Origin: Calditrichia bacterium
GTDB taxonomy: Bacteria; Calditrichota; Calditrichia; RBG-13-44-9; J075
Reading direction: 5' to 3'
DNA length: 64,000 bases
NCBI GenBank assembly: GCA_020635015.1
Contig: JACKAP010000014.1
Span: forward strand, 94,625-158,624
A program made the translations under genes and the position numbers. The notes below the pieces were generated by a model. That model did no database searches. It worked only from the letters and a program-made list of their open reading frames with translations, and was not told where the DNA came from. Below, piece after piece: positions 51,115 through 58,803 of this stretch. Position 1 is the stretch's first letter; each line of letters starts with the position of its first letter.

Positions 51115-51204
51115 ATTTGTTCGCTTCGCTCACGATGTTTGCTCGCTGTTGCTCGCGATGTTTGCTGGCTTCACCAGCGATGTTTGTTCGCTTCGCTCAC
51201 GATG
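51115..51204. repeat. Four-unit repeat (TTCGCTTCGCTCACGATG type)
   Basis: Units of about 22-24 nt start with TTTG and end with CGATG; the inner parts read TTCGCTTCGCTCA (first and fourth), CTCGCTGTTGCTCG (second) and CTGGCTTCACCAG (third), the last being a small hairpin of its own. Confidence 0.75.
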
Positions 51205-51245
51205 CTGGATGCTGATTCCACACTCCGCGTGGAATCAGCATCCAG
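51205..51245. terminator. Perfect 17-bp hairpin
   Basis: CTGGATGCTGATTCCAC and GTGGAATCAGCATCCAG are exact inverses separated by seven bases. The position, 100 nt after the HEAT-cyclophilin stop, suits a terminator, but no T-run follows; the GGATGCT word also links it to the heptamer repeats. Confidence 0.5.
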
Positions 51246-51448
51246 TACCCAGTATCAATTCTTTCATTTCAAAAACCGAAACAAAAAAATCATGCGCACA
51301 ATCAACCCGGATGATGAAAAGGAAATTAATATACCCGGGCACAATGTAGGATCAAGTCGCGACTTGCCACCATACGCGACTCGGCCCTACGCGAAAAAAA
51401 AACAGCTTGATTTTGGAATGGGCCCGGTATAAATTTCTTTTCTCTCTC

Positions 51449-51522
<74 letters not shown>

Positions 51523-51599
51523 CAACAGGCAAGGAGCGAAACATTGCGGTATCTTGAACACATTGCGTTGATCTGCGACATTTTAAGCATGAGAATAAC

Positions 51600-51635
51600 A
51601 AGGTGCACCCGAGATAAGGATGCACCTTTTTTTTT
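51600..51635 (+). terminator. Rho-independent terminator after the tRNA
   Basis: AAGGTGCA and TGCACCTT form an 8-bp stem with a 13-nt loop, followed by nine T. It ends about 110 nt after the tRNA. Confidence 0.88.
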
Positions 51636-51685
51636 GTATAAATAAGCAATCGTCGTATCACATATCTGTAACAGGAGGAATATAA

Positions 51686-52402
51686 GTGAAAGAACTTGTG
51701 GCAAATTTTGTTCAGCTTCAGGAATTTGACAACAAGTTAAATTCGCTTAAGTTGCAAAAGGGCGATCTGCCGGTCCTGATCGAGCATCTGGAAGAGGAGT
51801 TGCAGGACAAGCAGACCAACGCCACGGAGCTGACCGAGCGAATCAGCAAGCTCCAGAGTGATCGTAAAATGTTCGAAAAGGAGATCGAAGCCAGTAAAGC
51901 CCAGCTTCAGAAAAAGGAAGACAAGCTTTACAATGTGCAGAATAACAAGGAATACGATGCGATATCCCTGGAAATCGATACCCGCAAGGTGGAGATAGAC
52001 AACCTGGAAAGCCGGATAATCCAGACGCTGGAGCAGGAAGAGGAGCTCAAGCAAGCGGTGGCGGCCAATACGCAGGAGATCGAGCGGATCACTCAGCAAC
52101 TGCGCGAGCATCGCGAAGAACTGGATGAGATTAACAAGCACACCCAGGAAGAAGAAAATCGCCTGCGGGACCAGCGCGAGGTGGTTGCCCAGAAGATCGA
52201 CCGCCGTTATCTGAGCCAGTACGAGCGCATCCGCAAGGCCAAAAGCGGTCTGGCAGTGGCGCGGATCACCCGGAATTCCTGCGGCGGCTGCTATTCGGCC
52301 ATCCCCCCGCAGCGGATCGTTGAGATCCGCGAAGCCGGGCGTCTGCACACCTGCGAATACTGCGGCCGGATTTTGGTGTGGGTCGACGGGAACGGCGATT
52401 AA
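51686..52402 (+). CDS. Coiled-coil protein with C-terminal C4 zinc ribbon (CT398-like)
   Basis: A 238-residue protein: residues about 1-190 are an unbroken coiled coil (VQLQEFDNKLNSLKLQKGDL, KKEDKLYNVQNNKEYDAIS, ERITQQLREHREELDEINK); the last 40 hold a zinc ribbon (NSCGGCYSAIPPQ and LHTCEYCGRIL, C-x2-C twice). This is the zf-RING_7/CT398 family, linked to flagella, sigma54 or envelope processes in some bacteria but without a settled role. The GTG start has an AGGAGG site 7 nt upstream. rnpB follows 28 nt downstream. Confidence 0.9.
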   Translation: MKELVANFVQLQEFDNKLNSLKLQKGDLPVLIEHLEEELQDKQTNATELTERISKLQSDRKMFEKEIEASKAQLQKKEDKLYNVQNNKEYDAISLEIDTRKVEIDNLESRIIQTLEQEEELKQAVAANTQEIERITQQLREHREELDEINKHTQEEENRLRDQREVVAQKIDRRYLSQYERIRKAKSGLAVARITRNSCGGCYSAIPPQRIVEIREAGRLHTCEYCGRILVWVDGNGD

Positions 52403-52412
52403 GCCAACGTGG

Positions 52413-52418
52413 TATAAG
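52413..52418 (+). promoter_or_regulatory. Possible -10 box for rnpB
   Basis: TATAAG lies 12 nt upstream of the first paired base of P1. No good -35 is seen at the right distance, so this is tentative. Confidence 0.3.
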
Positions 52419-52430
52419 AAACGCATATAC

Positions 52431-52850
52431 GCCAGGTATTTGCGGTAGATCAGGTAATCGCTCTGCCCGCGGGCGGAGAGGAAAGTCCGAACTCCACAGG
52501 GCAGGATGCCCGGAGTTAATCCGGGACCCGGCAGGTGTAAATCTGCCGGGATGGAAAGTGTCACAGAAACCAAACCGCCTTTCCGGCTTGCCGGGAAGGT
52601 AAGGGTGAAAAGGCGGGGTAAGAGCCCACCAGCCGGTCTCCTGCGGGAGAATTTGTGGTAACACCCGGGCTGGACAAACCCCTTCCGGAGCAAGGCCAAA
52701 TAGGGAAGCATTTTCTGCGGAAAGCGAGGCGGCCCGTCTCGTGGTAACCTGGTTACCAAGACTTCCGGGTAGGCTGCATTAGATAAATGATTACCATCCC
52801 GGTTCGCCGGGATACAGAATTCGGCTTATCGATTTACCGCAAATACTGGC
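52431..52850 (+). ncRNA. rnpB: RNase P RNA (bacterial type A)
   Basis: About 420 nt. The ends pair to make P1 (GCCAGGTATTTGCGGTA with TACCGCAAATACTGGC). The conserved core is clear: GAGGAAAGTCCGAACTCCAC near 52482, CACAGAAACC near 52562, AAGGGTGAAAAGGCGGGG near 52602, GTAAGAGCCCACC near 52619, and TAGATAAATGATTACCATCC near 52780 with ACAGAATTCGGCTTAT close to the 3' end. Hairpins with GGGCAGGATGCCC and CCGGCAGGTGTAAATCTGCCGG type stems fill in. It is the catalytic RNA that trims 5' leaders of tRNA precursors. Confidence 0.97.
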
Positions 52851-52920
52851 ATTTTATAGCAATCGAAACTTATATTCCCTCCTGACAGTTATTCCGCTGT
52901 ATGATATAGTAGGATTTTTT

Positions 52921-55452
52921 ATGAAGACGCTTCAAAATACCTGGAAAGCTTTTTTGCAGTTTCTGGAATCGGTGCAGTTGCTTCACACGACCCTCGATGA
53001 CGTGCTGGCTAAGATGTTTTATGCCGGGGTGCTGGTGACCGCCATTGTGCTGATGCTGCCGGAAGAACGGCCCTTTGAATATAGCAATCTTACCGTCAAC
53101 AGTATCGCTACCGAAGAGATCATTGCCCCCTTTAAATTTGCCATTCAGAAAACCGAACGGGAGCTGAAGCGGGAGCGGGACCAGGCCCGGGAGGCGGTGC
53201 CGCCGGTGTATGACCGTAATCCCGATAACGAGTTTATCGAAAAAAATAAACTCAGCCAATTTTTTGTCGATCTGCAGGTGTTCTTCAAGGCCCACGACCT
53301 TTCCCCGGATGCCAATACCCGTACCGTTCAGCGGCAGGAGGCTGCGGTGGACAGCTTCCTGGCATCATTTAATCTGCGCTATAATGTCAAATTTACCCGG
53401 GATAATCTGCGCGACCTCTATGTTGTTTACGAGCAAAAACAACTCTCCGACCTGGCGGCCTCGCTCAGCGGCGGGCTGGCCCAGGTATACCGACAGGGGA
53501 TTCTCGACCATACCAAGGATAAAGTCGTTGAAAGCGATATCATCGCGGTAGAGGATGGCATCGAGGAAAAAATTCCCACCGGGGAAGTGCTGGATGTACG
53601 GGAAGCCAAGCAACAAATCGACAAATTGCTCCGGGAACGCTACGAAGGCAATGCCCTGGTGCAGGAAACCGGACAGTATTTGGCCGCCTCCTTCCTGACC
53701 CCCAACCTGGTCTTTAATGAGCCGGTCACCTCCGAGCGCAAGGAAAAGGCGGTGCACGACGTTCCGATCACCCGCGGTTATGTGGAACAGAATGAGCGTA
53801 TCATCGACAGCAACGAAAAGGTGACCGAGGAGGTCTATCAAAAACTCAGCTCCCTGGCGGTGGCTCAGCAAGAACGCTCCAGCTCCCAGCGCGGCTGGCA
53901 GCAATTCAAATTTATCAGCGGCAAACTGCTCTTCGGATTGATGTTGATCCTTTTTACGGTGCTCTACCTCTATTTTTACCGCCGCTCGATTTTTAACGAC
54001 AACCGCCTGCTCGGCATGATCACAATTATTTTTCTGATGCACTTTGCCCTGGCGTATGTGATCAAGAATTTCACTTCCTGGCCTCCGGAAACCATCCCGA
54101 TCGTGGTGGCGCCGATGATGCTGGCGATGCTGCTGGATTTCGGCACCGCCTTCATCAGCGGGGTCTCCCTCAGCCTGATCCTGGGATCGGTGCTGGGCAA
54201 CGACTATACCTTCACCTTCATGTCGCTGATCGTAGGCAGCGTGGCGATCTTCTCGGTGCAGAAGATCCGCAACCGCAAGCAGATGTACCGGGCAATTTTA
54301 TACATTACCATCGCCTACCTGGGCGTTACCTCCATATTTGGGTTGCTCCACTTCAAAGCGATGCAGGATATCTTTTCCAACTTTGTCTATTATCAGGCTA
54401 CCAATGCGATTCTGGCCCCGACGGTGGTGTTTCTGCTGATCGGCATTTTTGAAAAGTTGTTTGACGTGACCACCGACATCACCCTGCTGGAGCTGTCGGA
54501 TCTCAACCATCCGCTGATCAAGGATCTGTCGGTGAAGGCGCCGGGCAGCTTTAACCATAGCATTGCCGTGGCCAACCTGGCGGAGGCGGCGGCGCTGGCG
54601 ATCCGCGCCAATGCCCTGCTGACCCGGGTCGGGAGCTATTTTCACGATATCGGAAAGATGCTCAAGCCGGAATACTTCGTGGAAAACCAGATGGGCGGCA
54701 TCAACAAGCACGATAATCTCTCCCCGCACATGAGCTGCCTGATCCTGATCAATCACGTCAAGGAAGGGGCCAAGCTGGCCGACAAGCACAACCTGCCCCA
54801 GTCGGTGCGGCAGTTTATCACCGAACATCATGGCACCAGCCTGATCTCCTACTTCTACCATAAGGCCCTGGAAGCCAGCGAAGAGAAGGATCTCAACGAG
54901 AGTGACTTCCGCTATCCCGGCCCCAAGCCCCAGACCACCGAAACCGCGATCTGCATGTTGGCCGATACCGTCGAAGCTGCTTCGCGGGCCATGCAGAATC
55001 CCACGCCTCAGCGCATCCGAAGCCTGGTGGATACCCTGGTGGAGAAAAAAATTAAAGAAGGGCAGCTGGATCACTGCGATCTGACCATGAAGCAGATCAG
55101 CCTGATCAAAGAAGCCTTTATACCGATCCTGACCGGCATTCATCACCTGCGCATCGAGTATCCCAGCGATTCGGATATCGAACGTGAGCGCAAAGCGGCG
55201 CGGGACAAAGTCGCCGGCAATACCCGAAATGCCGCCCGGAAAAAATCCGAGTCTGCCATACCGGAAAAAAGTGCACCGGAAACGGCCTCCAAGCCGGCCG
55301 GGGAAGATGTGCCGCTAAATAACGAATCGGTTTCCGGGACGCCCGGCGCCGAGGCAAAAGATGCCGATACCGCGGCCCCCGGGAACGGACACGCCGGGGT
55401 GGAAAGCCCGCTCAAAGAACAATCCGGAACGGCGGATACGGACAACAGATGA
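52921..55452 (+). CDS. 7TM-HD phosphohydrolase (PgpH-type c-di-AMP phosphodiesterase)
   Basis: An 843-residue membrane protein. One helix (VLVTAIVLMLPEERP region) is followed by an extracytoplasmic 7TMR-HDED domain (about 45-320), seven helices at about 335-500 (LLFGLMLILFTVLYLYFYRR, TIPIVVAPMMLAMLLDFGTA and others), then an HD domain with H575-D576 in GSYFHDIGKMLKPEYFVENQ and the later HHGTSLISYFYH. This is the PgpH/YqfF family, which cleaves c-di-AMP. The last 100 residues are a low-complexity Ala/Glu/Ser tail not typical of the family. YbeY overlaps its end by 4 nt; this gene pair is common in many bacteria. Confidence 0.93.
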   Translation: MKTLQNTWKAFLQFLESVQLLHTTLDDVLAKMFYAGVLVTAIVLMLPEERPFEYSNLTVNSIATEEIIAPFKFAIQKTERELKRERDQAREAVPPVYDRNPDNEFIEKNKLSQFFVDLQVFFKAHDLSPDANTRTVQRQEAAVDSFLASFNLRYNVKFTRDNLRDLYVVYEQKQLSDLAASLSGGLAQVYRQGILDHTKDKVVESDIIAVEDGIEEKIPTGEVLDVREAKQQIDKLLRERYEGNALVQETGQYLAASFLTPNLVFNEPVTSERKEKAVHDVPITRGYVEQNERIIDSNEKVTEEVYQKLSSLAVAQQERSSSQRGWQQFKFISGKLLFGLMLILFTVLYLYFYRRSIFNDNRLLGMITIIFLMHFALAYVIKNFTSWPPETIPIVVAPMMLAMLLDFGTAFISGVSLSLILGSVLGNDYTFTFMSLIVGSVAIFSVQKIRNRKQMYRAILYITIAYLGVTSIFGLLHFKAMQDIFSNFVYYQATNAILAPTVVFLLIGIFEKLFDVTTDITLLELSDLNHPLIKDLSVKAPGSFNHSIAVANLAEAAALAIRANALLTRVGSYFHDIGKMLKPEYFVENQMGGINKHDNLSPHMSCLILINHVKEGAKLADKHNLPQSVRQFITEHHGTSLISYFYHKALEASEEKDLNESDFRYPGPKPQTTETAICMLADTVEAASRAMQNPTPQRIRSLVDTLVEKKIKEGQLDHCDLTMKQISLIKEAFIPILTGIHHLRIEYPSDSDIERERKAARDKVAGNTRNAARKKSESAIPEKSAPETASKPAGEDVPLNNESVSGTPGAEAKDADTAAPGNGHAGVESPLKEQSGTADTDNR

Positions 55453-55895
55453 GCGCCATCGAAATATTCAATAACGCGCCAGACCTGCAGGTGCAGGAAG
55501 ATAGCGCCGCCACCCTGGCGCGCCGGGTGATTGCGGATGAACAACTGGAGGTGTCGTCGCTCAACATCATTTTTGTGGACGATGCCTATCTGAAAGACCT
55601 CCATCAGCGGTATCTTGATGATGACAGCAAAACCGATGTGATGACCTTCAGCCTGAATGCTGACGGACCGATCGAAGGAGAAATTTATATCTCGCTTGAC
55701 CGGGCCCGGGCCCATGCCCAAACCTACCGGGTGACGGCGGAAATGGAGGTCGCCCGCCTGATCATCCACGGCCTGCTGCACCTCAAGGGCTATGATGATC
55801 ATACCGCTGAAGAACAGAAGCTGATGCGGGAAAAGGAAAATGCTTGCCTGGCGCGATATCCGGAGGGAGTTGCATTTTACGACACCGGATACTAA
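55449..55895 (+). CDS. ybeY: Endoribonuclease YbeY (rRNA maturation)
   Basis: A 148-residue YbeY protein. Metal-binding block: IIHGLLHLKGYDDHTAEEQ, with His107, His111 and His118. The usual spacing is HxxxHxxxxxH; here the third His is one place further, through the extra Asp in GYDDH, as also happens in FCB-group relatives. Other blocks: DDSKTDVMTFSLN and GEIYISLDRA. YbeY acts in 16S rRNA 3' end processing and ribosome quality control. Its ATG overlaps the PgpH gene by 4 nt (ATGA), so translation is coupled. Confidence 0.95.
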   Translation: MSAIEIFNNAPDLQVQEDSAATLARRVIADEQLEVSSLNIIFVDDAYLKDLHQRYLDDDSKTDVMTFSLNADGPIEGEIYISLDRARAHAQTYRVTAEMEVARLIIHGLLHLKGYDDHTAEEQKLMREKENACLARYPEGVAFYDTGY

Positions 55896-55918
55896 ATTTT
55901 TTATTTCAAGACCAGCCA

Positions 55919-56005
55919 TTGGTTATTAGTTCTTGGTTATTGGTCATTGGCAAAGAACGACCTCAACCATGACCAACGACCAATGACCAATAACCAACAA
56001 CCAAT
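55919..56005. repeat. Heptamer inverted pair TTGGTTA/ACCAATG
   Basis: Five heptamers (TTGGTTA, TTAGTTC, TTGGTTA, TTGGTCA, TTGGCAA) face six inverse ones (ACCAACG, ACCAATG, ACCAATA, ACCAACA and variants) across about 20 nt. Confidence 0.85.
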
Positions 56006-56028
56006 CCGCAGGTTTTTTCCATCTTCGA

Positions 56029-56058
56029 TTGGCATTTGTGATACTCAGGAAGTATATT
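56029..56058 (+). promoter_or_regulatory. Sigma70-like promoter upstream of the CorC-type gene
   Basis: TTGGCA at 56029-56034, an 18-nt spacer and TATATT at 56053-56058. Transcription would begin near 56065. This supports the start codon at 56107 instead of the TTG at 56029. Confidence 0.5.
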
Positions 56059-56106
56059 GCCTGTGTAGCGGAAAAAGAGAACCAAAGCAGGAGATATCGT
56101 TTACCG

Positions 56107-57417
56107 TTGGGGTATGACATTCTTTATTATGCGGTAATTTTTCTGGTCCTGTTGGGATTATCGGCTTTCTTTTCCGGATCGGAAACAGCCTTTTTTTCAC
56201 TCTCGAAATCAACTCTCGAGCAATTTCGCATTTCCCTGAAAAAAAGCGAACAGCGGGTGGCGCTGTTGATGGCCTCGCCGCGCCAGCTATTGATCACGAT
56301 TGTGGTCGGTAATACGATCGTGAACATTACCACCGCCTCTCTGGCAGCCATCCTCACCACCCGGATCACCCTGGCGATGGGATTCAACCATCAGATCGCC
56401 ATTCTGATCGATGTGATCGTAGTGACGTTGGTGATCCTGATTACCAGCGAGATCCTGCCCAAGGTGATTGCGGTGCGCAATCCCAAATCTTTCTCCGGGA
56501 TCGCCGCCACCCCATTGCTGATCTGTTTCCGCCTGTTCCAGCCCTTGACCGCAGTGCTGACCCGCTTTACCCGTTTTCTGCAGCATTCCATGGGATTCTC
56601 CGAAGAACGCATGCTGCTTTCCGAAGAGGAACTGAAGACCCTGGTGGAAGTGGGCGAAGAGCACGGCACCCTGGAAAAAGAAGAAAAGGAGATGATTCAC
56701 AGTATCTTCGAATTCGGGGAAACCGCCGTGCGGGAGATCATGATTCCGCGCACCGATATGGTCAGCGTCGAGGTCAACACCACCCTGGAGCGCCTGATGG
56801 CAGTGGTGAAGGACAAGCTGCTTTCCCGGATTCCGGTCTATGAGGAGCGGATCGATAATGTGATCGGCATCCTCTATGTGAAGGATCTGCTGCCCCTGCT
56901 CAGTAAAAAGCGCCACGACAAATTCGACCTGAAAAAGCTGGTGCGCCCCCCCCGGTTTGTGCCGGAGCAGAAGATGATCGACGATCTGCTGCGCGAGTTC
57001 CAGAAGGAGCGCATTCACATGGCCCTGGTGGTGGATGAATACGGAGGCATCTCCGGACTGGTGACCCTGGAGGATGTGATCGAGGAGATCGTTGGTGAAA
57101 TTCAGGATGAGTATGATAAAGAGCTTCCGCTCTACCGGATCATCGACGAATATACTTTCATTGTCGACGGACGGATGTCGCTGGAAGAGATCAACGACGA
57201 ACTCAACCTGAACCTGCCGATGGAGGAAGGGGTGGAAACCATCAGCGGCTTTATCCTGGCCCTGCTCGGCGCCCTGCCCCAGGAGAAGCAGAGGGTCCGG
57301 TTCAACAGCTATACCTTCGTGATGGAACGGGTGGTACGGAACCGCATCCTGCAGGTGCGCATCGAAAAAGAGAAACCGGAAACGACCCATGTTGAAAGCG
57401 AAGTCGCGCAACCCTGA
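56107..57417 (+). CDS. CNNM/CBS-domain membrane protein (HlyC/CorC, GldE-like)
   Basis: About 436 residues. A DUF21/CNNM membrane domain with three to four helices comes first (YYAVIFLVLLGLSAFFSGSE, a diagnostic AFFSGSETAFFSLSKS), then two CBS domains (IMIPRTDMVSVEVNTTLERL, IPVYEERIDNVIGILYVKDL, VVDEYGGISGLVTLEDVIEE) and a C-terminal CorC/HlyC domain. Members take part in magnesium or cobalt efflux; GldE relatives in Bacteroidota support gliding lipoproteins. The start is uncertain: the first possible TTG (56029) lies in a promoter-like stretch with unusual codons, so TTG 56107 (AGGAG upstream) is preferred. Its end overlaps selA by 29 nt. Confidence 0.88.
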   Translation: MGYDILYYAVIFLVLLGLSAFFSGSETAFFSLSKSTLEQFRISLKKSEQRVALLMASPRQLLITIVVGNTIVNITTASLAAILTTRITLAMGFNHQIAILIDVIVVTLVILITSEILPKVIAVRNPKSFSGIAATPLLICFRLFQPLTAVLTRFTRFLQHSMGFSEERMLLSEEELKTLVEVGEEHGTLEKEEKEMIHSIFEFGETAVREIMIPRTDMVSVEVNTTLERLMAVVKDKLLSRIPVYEERIDNVIGILYVKDLLPLLSKKRHDKFDLKKLVRPPRFVPEQKMIDDLLREFQKERIHMALVVDEYGGISGLVTLEDVIEEIVGEIQDEYDKELPLYRIIDEYTFIVDGRMSLEEINDELNLNLPMEEGVETISGFILALLGALPQEKQRVRFNSYTFVMERVVRNRILQVRIEKEKPETTHVESEVAQP

Positions 57418-58801
57418 CATCCAGAGCTGCTACCGTGCAATCCCTTCGGTGCAGGAGTTGCTGCAATCCGGAGACTTGCAGGCCTATGGCATCGCCCAAC
57501 CTTATTTGAAGCAATTGATCCAGGCAGAAATCGAATTATTCCGGGAGCAGATCCCCCGGGAAAAAAAGCTGAGTCCCGCCGCGATACCCGGGCAGTTGCG
57601 GAAGCATATCGCCCGGCGGCTGGAACGCCTGACCCGGCGCAGCTTGAAGCGGGTGATCAATGCCACCGGTATCATATTGCACACCAATATGGGACGTGCG
57701 CCCCTGGCCGGCGCCGCACTGCAGGCAATCGCGGAGACCGCCGAACATTACAACAACCTTGAGATCGACCTCACGACCGGTAAGCGTGGGCAGCGCAACA
57801 GCCATGTGGAGGAACTGCTCTGCCTGATCACCGGCGCGGAAGCAGCGATGATCGTCAACAATTGCGCCGCGGCGATCTTCCTGGTGCTCAACAGCCTCTG
57901 CCGCCGTAAAGAAGTGCCGGTGTCGCGCGGGGAACTGGTGGAGATCGGCGGGTCCTTCCGCATGCCGGATGTGATGAAAGCCGGCGGGGCGAAGATGGTG
58001 GAGATCGGCACCACCAACAAGACCCATCTGCGCGACTATGAAAATGCGCTTTCGCCCAGGACCGGGGCGCTGCTGAAAGTGCATACCAGCAACTTCCGGA
58101 TCCTGGGATTTACCCGCGAGGCAGGACTGGCGGAACTGGTGGAACTGGCACACCGGCAGGGGCTGCCGTTGCTGTATGATATGGGCAGCGGGGTGATCGA
58201 AGACCTGCGGCAGTGGGGCTATCCCCCGGAGCCGGTCACCCGCGAGGTGCTGGCGGAAGGGGTCGATGTGGTCACCTTCAGCGGCGACAAGATCCTGGGC
58301 GGCCCGCAAGCCGGGATCATCGCCGGGAAAAAAGTTTTTCTGGATAAGATCCGCAAAAATCACCTCGCCCGGGCACTGCGCTGCGACAAGCTGATCTATG
58401 CCGCCATGGAAGCCACCCTGCGGCTTTATCTGCAGCCGGAAAACCTCCCGGAACATCTGCCGGTCGCAGTGATGCTCAATTGCCCTGTGGAAACCCTGCG
58501 CCGGCGCGCGGAAACCGTGGCAGCCACTGCTGCCGGCAGCGGTCTCAACATCGCGGTAGTGGAGACCTTCTCCCAAATGGGCAGCGGGGCGCTGCCGCTG
58601 GAGCAGATCCCTTCGATTGCTTTGAAGATTACCGCAGGCGGGATCTCGCCGGTGCGGCTCTCGCAGCGGCTGCGCGCCAATGATCCCCCGATCGCCGGCT
58701 ATGTGCAGGAAGATGCCCTCTTCCTCAACCTGCGCACCATCCGCGAAGACGAGCTCCCGCTGATCGAAACCGCCTTGCGAAACCTCGTCACGGAGCGTTG
58801 A
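57389..58801 (+). CDS. selA: L-seryl-tRNA(Sec) selenium transferase SelA
   Basis: A 470-residue PLP enzyme. The N-terminal domain has IPSVQELLQ; then INATGIILHTNMGRAPLA, YNNLEIDLTTGKRGQR, NNCAAAIFLVLNS and the PLP Lys301 in TFSGDKILGGPQAG. The C-terminal part contains TEGGISPVRLS-like VSLRLRANDPP. SelA turns Ser-tRNA(Sec) into Sec-tRNA(Sec) using selenophosphate. Length and motifs match the family. selB follows 2 nt after the stop. SelD and tRNA-Sec are not in the window and must lie elsewhere. Confidence 0.96.
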   Translation: MLKAKSRNPDIQSCYRAIPSVQELLQSGDLQAYGIAQPYLKQLIQAEIELFREQIPREKKLSPAAIPGQLRKHIARRLERLTRRSLKRVINATGIILHTNMGRAPLAGAALQAIAETAEHYNNLEIDLTTGKRGQRNSHVEELLCLITGAEAAMIVNNCAAAIFLVLNSLCRRKEVPVSRGELVEIGGSFRMPDVMKAGGAKMVEIGTTNKTHLRDYENALSPRTGALLKVHTSNFRILGFTREAGLAELVELAHRQGLPLLYDMGSGVIEDLRQWGYPPEPVTREVLAEGVDVVTFSGDKILGGPQAGIIAGKKVFLDKIRKNHLARALRCDKLIYAAMEATLRLYLQPENLPEHLPVAVMLNCPVETLRRRAETVAATAAGSGLNIAVVETFSQMGSGALPLEQIPSIALKITAGGISPVRLSQRLRANDPPIAGYVQEDALFLNLRTIREDELPLIETALRNLVTER

Positions 58802-58803
58802 CC

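Larger units (their letters stand above)
51107..51448. other. 342-nt gap with 23-bp repeat units and hairpins
   Basis: 51115-51204 holds four related units (TTCGCTTCGCTCACGATG at both ends); 51205-51245 is a perfect hairpin, listed separately; around 51352 lies the palindrome CAAGTCGCGACTTG. The small open frame across it is repeat-derived and not a gene. Confidence 0.7.

Noticed and set aside
49949..51133. Long antisense frame opposite the HEAT-cyclophilin gene
   Set aside because: Shadow of a clear coding gene; translation has no domain-like pattern.
51103..51432. Small plus-strand frame before the tRNA
   Set aside because: Made of the 22-24-nt repeat units and a hairpin; no ribosome site.
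51737..52759. Antisense frame across the zinc-ribbon gene and rnpB
   Set aside because: It crosses a structural RNA and a clear gene on the other strand.
56029..56106. N-terminal 26 residues of the CorC-type protein from TTG 56029
   Set aside because: Unusual codons, no ribosome site, and the stretch contains a promoter-like TTGGCA/TATATT pair.
56287..57420. Antisense 377-residue frame opposite the CorC-type gene
   Set aside because: High His/Gln/Asp shadow composition; the sense strand has the SGSET and CBS motifs.
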